Assembly (NCBI GenBank): GCA_031310005.1 | Contig: CM062382.1 | Span: 1,240,001 to 1,304,000 of the forward strand | Direction: 5' to 3' | DNA: 64,000 nt | Source: Dactylellina haptotyla | Lineage: Eukaryota; Ascomycota; Orbiliomycetes; Orbiliales; Orbiliaceae | Part shown: positions 58,741 to 64,000 of the stretch, piece by piece | Position numbering within the stretch: position 1 is the stretch's first letter | Layout: the number at the start of each line of letters is the position of its first letter | Made by a program: the position numbers and the translations under genes | Notes under the pieces: model-generated | What the model was told of the DNA's origin: nothing | Databases searched by the model: none | What the model saw: the letters and a program-made list of their open reading frames with translations, nothing else

Positions 58741-61374
58741 CTACCGCTTCTTCACCTTCTTATCCTTCAAACCCAACTCATCGTACCCCTTGAGCACAAT
58801 CCCCATCCTCCTCACGCTTTCCCACGTCCCATCCTGAACTTTGCCCGGCAACTTCCTACCCCTCAAGCTCTGGTCGATCAACCAAAGGCCCATGATAAAC
58901 TCTTCTCTCGTCAACCACCATTTCGGTTGTGGTCCTCTATCCACGAGCTCCCAAATCTGTTGTAGAATATCAAGTGGTAACCGACTCCGGCTCCACAAAT
59001 CCTTCACAACAATAGCACACACCGCATCCTGGTGTAACTTCCTTCCTTGGGCATCGGGCCTGTTCTCAAACATCTTCTCCGAGAGGTATAACCCGCGATT
59101 CGCAGCCCAAAGTCCCTCGTACCGCTTCCGCTCCTTCTCCGTAACGAACTCACGCCAGCGTTTCCGAGCCCCCTCGTTATGCTTGTTCGGGTGCTTCTTT
59201 CCAAGGAGATTATGACTCTTCTTTGGCGGTGACATTTCCCGATCCAGTGTTTTGTCCGGGCTGCGCATGGTAGTTCGGAGACCTGGGCTGGGTCGTGGAG
59301 GTAGCGGGATCGGGTTCGATTTCACAGGGGATCCTGCACGGGAAGAAGCAAGCGAAGAAGCCAGTAATGCATGGCTGAGGGATTCTCCGGTGTGCGAGGG
59401 TCGGATATAGTCTTCGGACTGATGAAAGTTGAGCGGGAGGTCGTCTCGCCAGTTGAGGGCTTGTCGGTACGAAGGTCGTGTAGAATCCGGACCGGTATAG
59501 CTCTGTCGGAGAGCACCGGTAGATCTCCTGGCAGTAGTCGGTCTGAACGTCGCCGTTGCGGGTGGTTGTGGATTCGACATTGTTTGGACAGTTGTGGAAG
59601 ATGCACTCCTCTCTTTCATGGAATAAATCGCTGTCGTTTGTCGTGCTACGATTGAGTCTACATATGTCTTTGGTTTCAGTGGTTCCGGCTTTGGCTTCTT
59701 GGCCAGATGTTCTGGCGCTGCCGGTGTTTCCACTGGTCGAGGCTTCGGAGGGAGGATTGGCAGCCCTTGGTTCTTAGGTACAGGTGATGTTGGTTTTGCT
59801 GCTATGGGAGACTGTTTTACAGGCTCTGCCGGCTCTCGGTCTGCAACTGCTGGTGGTGGTAGTTTAACTGAACTGAACCCCATCGTTCGAGGGTCCCGTC
59901 TGATGGGGGCTGAAGGTTGTACGGGCTCGACCGGCTTAGGCGGCTCCACGACGGCGGGTGTGGTTTTCCGAGGTAAAGGCGGAGGGGGTGTGGCTTTTTC
60001 GACCGCTTCCTCCCTTTTAGGAGCTGGTGGTTTCACTGCCGGCTTACTAGATTTTGAGCCATCCAAGGTTGGAGAAGGAGATGTATCAGGAACTGCTGCT
60101 TTATGAGCACGGGGTGGAGGTCTCGTTCGTCTCGGTAGAGGCTTGATGGGCTGCGGAGGTGGAGTGCCAGTATCCTGAACTGCGATCTTTTTGAGAGCTG
60201 CGGGTTTCGGGGCAGGCTTCGGGGTTGCGGGTGATGATACCGAGGAGGCTTGGGTGTGTGCGGTTTTTATATTTTGTATAGTAGGTTTCTTTAGAATCGC
60301 AGGTTTCGGCGGTGGAGCGACAGGCGCGGGTGTTTTATCGGGTGCGAAATCATCCCGTCTGATTTCCCTCTTTATGGGCGACGGCTGTCGAGGTTTCGGC
60401 GATATAGGGCCAGGTCCCATAGAGCTAGCTCCGGCGCTTCTTCCGGAATGCTGAACCGCAAGTTTCGCGGCAGATAAGGGGGATATGTTGAGCGTGCTCT
60501 GAGGCGGGGTGTCCTGGAATGTTCCTGAGATTTTGGACCGCATGGGGCCCTCCACGCTTCGTCTCCCACGGACGGGGACATCCTCTGTCGCGTCGACTTG
60601 CTGCAGTAATCTCTTCTTCGCCTCGCTGACGGAGCCCGATGGGGGCAGGATATCAGGCTCCTGGTCTCGTTCGGGCTGAGGGGAGGTCGGCATGCCGGGA
60701 GTTGAAGACCTGGAAACGGCGAGTCCTGCAGCTCGCAAACTCGGTGGTGACATTTCGTTTCTTCCGGGGGTGGAGACGGAGGTGGCAGCAGGCGTTGGGG
60801 AGGTTCTCTTTGCGGCGGCGCTCAACTTTGCAGCGATGAGGGAACCATCGATACCGGCAGAGACATCCTCGGAGTAGGAGCGGTCTGTTCGTGAGGGAGG
60901 TGAGGTGTTCAGGTCGGTAAAGGATTTGGCACGCGACACGGTACCGGAGGCAGCGGCGGAGGAAGGGAGCCCGATGACACTCAGGCGGGCAGCCTTGAGG
61001 GAGCCAGCGTGAATAGGAGTCGGGGCCAGGACGTCAAAGCTCGAGTTCCTGGACAGGCTGGCTCGGCGGTCAGCGGGATTCTGGGGGAGGGTTCTTGGCG
61101 AGGAGTTTCCGGTGCCGATAGCTCGCGCAGCGATCAAGGCGGTGCCGTTTGTCTTTGGGGGAGAGGCTGAGGCGGCCGTGTCGTCGGAATGGTGGCGGGA
61201 GAAGGGCGGAGAGAAGCTGAGGGTGGCGGCTCTCAGGGCAGCATCGGGCTTGATATTCGCATCCGCGGTGCTGGTGGTAGCAGTGCTGGCGACGCTGTAT
61301 CGTTTCTGTGGTGTCGAAGTCGAAGGAGGAGGCTCGTGGAAGCCTGCAGCTGCGAAGGGCGTGCTGCTCGTCAT
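58741..61374 (-). CDS. Irs4/Tax4-like EH-domain protein
   Basis: Single-exon gene, 877 aa. The C-terminal ~130 residues, with ARKRWREFVTEKERKRYEGL, HQDAVCAIVVKDLWSRSRL, PLDILQQIWELVD and PKWWLTREEFIMGLWLIDQS, form an EH domain of the Irs4/Tax4 type. These proteins regulate the phosphoinositide 5-phosphatase Inp51 and PI(4,5)P2 levels; they also affect cell integrity and rDNA silencing. The preceding ~700 residues are Pro/Ser/Ala-rich and probably disordered, with many PxxP stretches (KPAPKPAALKK, PPPPLPRKTTP) that could bind SH3 domains. The first 300 residues repeat a short [LS]-x-A-A-x-L motif (LRAATLS, LKAARLS, LIAAKLS, LRAAGLA, LSAAKLA). The EH domain is at the end, as in yeast Irs4. Confidence 0.88.
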   Translation of the reverse strand: MTSSTPFAAAGFHEPPPSTSTPQKRYSVASTATTSTADANIKPDAALRAATLSFSPPFSRHHSDDTAASASPPKTNGTALIAARAIGTGNSSPRTLPQNPADRRASLSRNSSFDVLAPTPIHAGSLKAARLSVIGLPSSAAASGTVSRAKSFTDLNTSPPSRTDRSYSEDVSAGIDGSLIAAKLSAAAKRTSPTPAATSVSTPGRNEMSPPSLRAAGLAVSRSSTPGMPTSPQPERDQEPDILPPSGSVSEAKKRLLQQVDATEDVPVRGRRSVEGPMRSKISGTFQDTPPQSTLNISPLSAAKLAVQHSGRSAGASSMGPGPISPKPRQPSPIKREIRRDDFAPDKTPAPVAPPPKPAILKKPTIQNIKTAHTQASSVSSPATPKPAPKPAALKKIAVQDTGTPPPQPIKPLPRRTRPPPRAHKAAVPDTSPSPTLDGSKSSKPAVKPPAPKREEAVEKATPPPPLPRKTTPAVVEPPKPVEPVQPSAPIRRDPRTMGFSSVKLPPPAVADREPAEPVKQSPIAAKPTSPVPKNQGLPILPPKPRPVETPAAPEHLAKKPKPEPLKPKTYVDSIVARQTTAIYSMKERSASSTTVQTMSNPQPPATATFRPTTARRSTGALRQSYTGPDSTRPSYRQALNWRDDLPLNFHQSEDYIRPSHTGESLSHALLASSLASSRAGSPVKSNPIPLPPRPSPGLRTTMRSPDKTLDREMSPPKKSHNLLGKKHPNKHNEGARKRWREFVTEKERKRYEGLWAANRGLYLSEKMFENRPDAQGRKLHQDAVCAIVVKDLWSRSRLPLDILQQIWELVDRGPQPKWWLTREEFIMGLWLIDQSLRGRKLPGKVQDGTWESVRRMGIVLKGYDELGLKDKKVKKR

Positions 61375-61935
61375 CGATGCGGGTTGAGGCTAGCGGGCGA
61401 GGCTAGTCGGAGCGGACGCGGACGACCAGCAGAGGACAGAGGACACAGGACGAGAGGCGGTCACGGGCCCATTCTCTGTCTCTGTCTCTCTCGCGGGTAT
61501 TTATGTCGGCGTGCTTGCTATCATGAAGATGATGATGAGGTTGAAGGGTAGGAGGAGATGTCAGATTGGGTCGGATCAGGGGAGGTGATTCAGCACGTTT
61601 CAACAGGCCGGCAGCCACCAGCCAAATGGGACCGGCTGGGACTGGCAGCTCCGGTTGCTGGTGGAACTGGTCACTTCTGCCAACTTGCCTCTTCCGCTCT
61701 CTCCTGTTCCGATTGGTTCTACTGGCAATATCTCGTCGTGGTCGTCGTCGGGATCAGGTCGGGTAGCATGATGGTGCTGTGAGGCTGTGCTGGAGTATCC
61801 TGTCGAGGAGCCTCACTCTCCCCGTCCAATCATTCAATCGTTCCACCACCAATCCATTCTTCTTATTTTTTTACTCTATATAGATAAGTATTTATATACT
61901 CTCGAGGGAACAAGTATATGATCAAACGTATACAA
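61375..61935. other. Irs4 promoter / HNH gene 3' flank
   Basis: 561 nt; CT- and GT-rich patches near 61460-61520. No gene seen. Confidence 0.45.
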
Positions 61936-63352
61936 TTACTGCTCGGTCGACAGCCGCTCCAGCTGTCGCAGCAGGTAGTTCTGCCCGACCTTCCCCCACG
62001 TCCTCCCCGTCAGCCCTCGCTCCTTCATCTCCTCCTCGTCCCTCAGAATCATATCAATTGCCTCCGCCGCCCCCGACGCATTCGCTACCTTTGCCAGCGC
62101 CGTGCACACGCTCAGCAGTTGCGGGTTCGGGCTCGGTATATTCCCGTCGTTCCCCCCAAACCGCACCTCCTCCCCATCCGCGTGCTGGTCCAACGACCGC
62201 GGTAGGTACGGGCAGAACTTTCTAAAAACGCAAACCCATCTGCCCGTATTGCCCTCGTTCTCATCTTTCTTCAACCTCGCCTCAATCGACCATTCGAACC
62301 GGCGAAATGCGCTGTGGAACTGATTCGTCAGCATGAACGCGTTGCTCGTATTATTGATCGTGTCCACGATAAACGAATCCCCAGAAAATTTGACCAGGAG
62401 TTCCCTGACAATATAACTCTCGGGCGAGCCGAATGGTATGATGTGACAAACTTTGAGGCGGCCGTAATCCCACAGCTCGGTTCGGGGCGGAGGCACTACA
62501 TCCCTAGGCCAGAACCGATTCCACACGCGCCCAATGACGGTCATATGCCCATCTCTCTTCAGACACTGCGAGATATAAGGTCAGCTTTTGAATATAAATT
62601 AGGTCTTCGACGTGTGTAAGTGTAAACGCAGGCATACCAGCTCCCGTAACGCCGATTGGGTTCTATTTGCTGTCCCCGTCCCATTACTCGACGGTGTACC
62701 TTTCGCCGCAACCACTGTTCATTCATTGTTCTATCGATTATCACCACCGTTCGCACTAGCTATCAAGAAAGGTATATGTAGACTTACATGGCACCAGCAG
62801 ACCTACAAAGTACCTCCTCGCCCACTTGGTCAACTCCCTTCCAAACCCCCTCTCCTCAAACAGCCGTTCCACTACCTCCTCCCAGGCATAGCCCCGCTTC
62901 AACTGCAGCTGTAAATCCTCATCATCCAGTGGCCGCCCTCTCATTCTAAAAAATAGCCTCATCAAATCTCGCACTCCCTTGTGCTTCAACACCTTCTTCA
63001 GCAGCTCCAACGCTAGCGCATTTGGCTGGAGACCGTATGTGAGAAGCGCGTAAATCAAATGTACCACTGATATTTTGCGCTCGGAGTACTGGAAAGCTTC
63101 CAAGTATTTGCTATCCTTGTGGACTTTAAAGATTTCTGTCGGGGCGCACAACCAGCCGTTGGGGACGTCGTCCGGGTCTACATGGTTGATGTCTATTCCG
63201 GCAGCGATTGCCATGAAATGGCGGAAGACATCGCTGATAGCCAGCACCGGGTTCTGATTGGCGGTTCGCCCTTCAGGCTCGGGGCTTCCGTGATTTCTGT
63301 AAGAATATGCCTGCGAACTGTCGACAATGCTGTAATATGACGGGGCGGCCAT
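61936..63352 (-). CDS. fungal HNH-domain protein (HNH_2 type)
   Basis: Two exons, 63352-62807 and 62565-61936, 391 aa. Exon 1 encodes a helical N-terminal part (FRHFMAIAAGIDINHVDPDD, then KISVVHLIYALLTYGLQPNA). Exon 2 begins CLKRDGHMTVIGRVWNRFW and then has YGRLKVCHIIPFGSPES and NNTSNAFMLTNQFHSAFRRF, the H-I-I-P-F .. N-x-x-x-L .. F-H order of the expanded fungal HNH_2 nuclease-like family. In the commonest members the first line reads CLKRDGHRCVVTG; here Met replaces Arg-Cys, so metal binding may be altered. Function in fungi is unknown. The splice donor is uncertain: GTAGGT at 62806 keeps frame, while the stronger GTAAGT at 62787 would not. Confidence 0.7.
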
Positions 63353-64000
63353 AGCGCATGACTCCGCTCTTAGTGAATAGATGTTAAAGATATATTCATA
63401 TCTGGTTTGAAGCGGTCCATGACGCCGGCTGTCTATCGATGGGCCAAGAACCCGCCAACTCTAAGAGCAATAAAGTTTCGTTTGAGGCAGAATTAAATGT
63501 CGCTCAATCTCGATCTTTCTGAAATGACTTGTCTATGTTGGCGAAAATGTGTTGTCATGATGTCAACCTCGCTTCAAACAGCCAACGAAAGAACTTCTGA
63601 ACAAAATATATGTATACCGATCATGAAGAATTGGAACAGAAGAATATGAGAATGGATGAATCGAATTTCTGGAGGATGCGCGGTAACCGCAGGTACCTAT
63701 AACTTGAACCCAACCGCTGTCTGGGTCCTCGAACGCGCCTTCCTGCTCGGCTCTTACGACGACAAGATGGGAGAGAAGCTTAAGATGCTGGGAAAGCTCC
63801 TAACGAATCGGACAATAGCAACATACTATCTCGTCTCATCTCAAAAGCCGCATTGCGGTCAACTCGGTTTCGGCTAACCGTGGGGGTGCTGGCTCCATCT
63901 CCATCACATCTGCATGCTGCACATTCAGCTAGTATGGTGAGTATGCACAGATATCCTCGAACTTCCTATTCAGCACCGACATTCCGCTGTTCACGCCTGG
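63353..64000. other. window end, no supported gene
   Basis: A plus-strand frame 63656-63877 (73 codons) has a plausible middle (NPTAVWVLERAFLLGSYDDK) but no domain. It could be an exon of a gene continuing past the window. Confidence 0.3.

Overview
The window is nuclear DNA of a filamentous ascomycete (Pezizomycotina). Reading frames are broken by many short introns (mostly 50-140 nt) with GT..AG ends and CTAAC/CTAAT-like branch sites. The predicted proteins (HNH-2 family nuclease, Irs4-type EH protein, Fmp27, Zn2Cys6 factor, Pus4, Pus9, Dbp8) are typical of that group. I cannot fix the genus. I see no transposon, viral relic, CRISPR, operon or rRNA gene. All gene models below were spliced by eye from donor, branch and acceptor signals and checked for reading phase.

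Layout. 1-266: C-terminal end of a DEAH-box RNA helicase (+). 858-2194: secreted or membrane-anchored GH16 glucanase (-). 3596-5920: mitotic B-type cyclin (-), followed in frame after its stop by a 109-codon open stretch. 5921-16273: a 10.3 kb stretch without a gene I can support; its last ~2 kb is a pyrimidine-rich, probably spliced 5' leader for a Zn2Cys6 regulator (16274-18005, +). 20239-22232: RNA polymerase III subunit RPC4/Rpc53 (+). 23060-25354: a repetitive secreted protein with Kex2-like sites (+). 25705-26966: HAD-like hydrolase (+). 27358-28191: TRAP-alpha/Irc22-like ER protein (-). 28544-30140: Pus4/TruB pseudouridine synthase (-). 30470-31842: F-box-like protein (-). 32842-33959: heme oxygenase with a tail anchor (-). 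33960-37569 is sparse and holds a two-exon 99-aa orphan gene (35831-36243, -) and an intron-containing tRNA-Thr(UGU) (37109-37196, -). 37570-46842: one six-exon gene for a ~2988-aa Fmp27/BLTP2 lipid-transfer protein (-). 48590-50830: eIF4B/Tif3 (+). 52161-52971: ribosomal protein eL32 (+). 53531-54062: 4HBT thioesterase (-). 54547-56443: Pus9-type tRNA pseudouridine synthase (+). 56682-58274: DBP8 helicase (-). 58741-61374: Irs4-like EH-domain protein (-). 61936-63352: HNH-domain protein (-).

Taken together this is a mostly housekeeping block biased to RNA and translation work: a Pol III subunit, two tRNA pseudouridine synthases, a tRNA gene, a ribosome-biogenesis helicase, a ribosomal protein and an initiation factor. 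It also carries cell-cycle control, lipid transport and phosphoinositide-linked signalling. Genes are independent units; several pairs are divergent (Fmp27/eIF4B, thioesterase/Pus9) or convergent (helicase/GH16, eL32/thioesterase, Pus9/DBP8).

Most unusual items: the secreted protein at 23060-25354 (three ~60-aa repeats, an elastin-like PGxV region, then five degenerate tandem repeats each marked by a dibasic site, as in a Kex2-processed peptide precursor); the in-frame extension after the cyclin stop; a 9-nt optional microexon in eIF4B; an 81-nt stop-free frame-preserving intron in Fmp27; and the very long regulatory region of the Zn2Cys6 gene.
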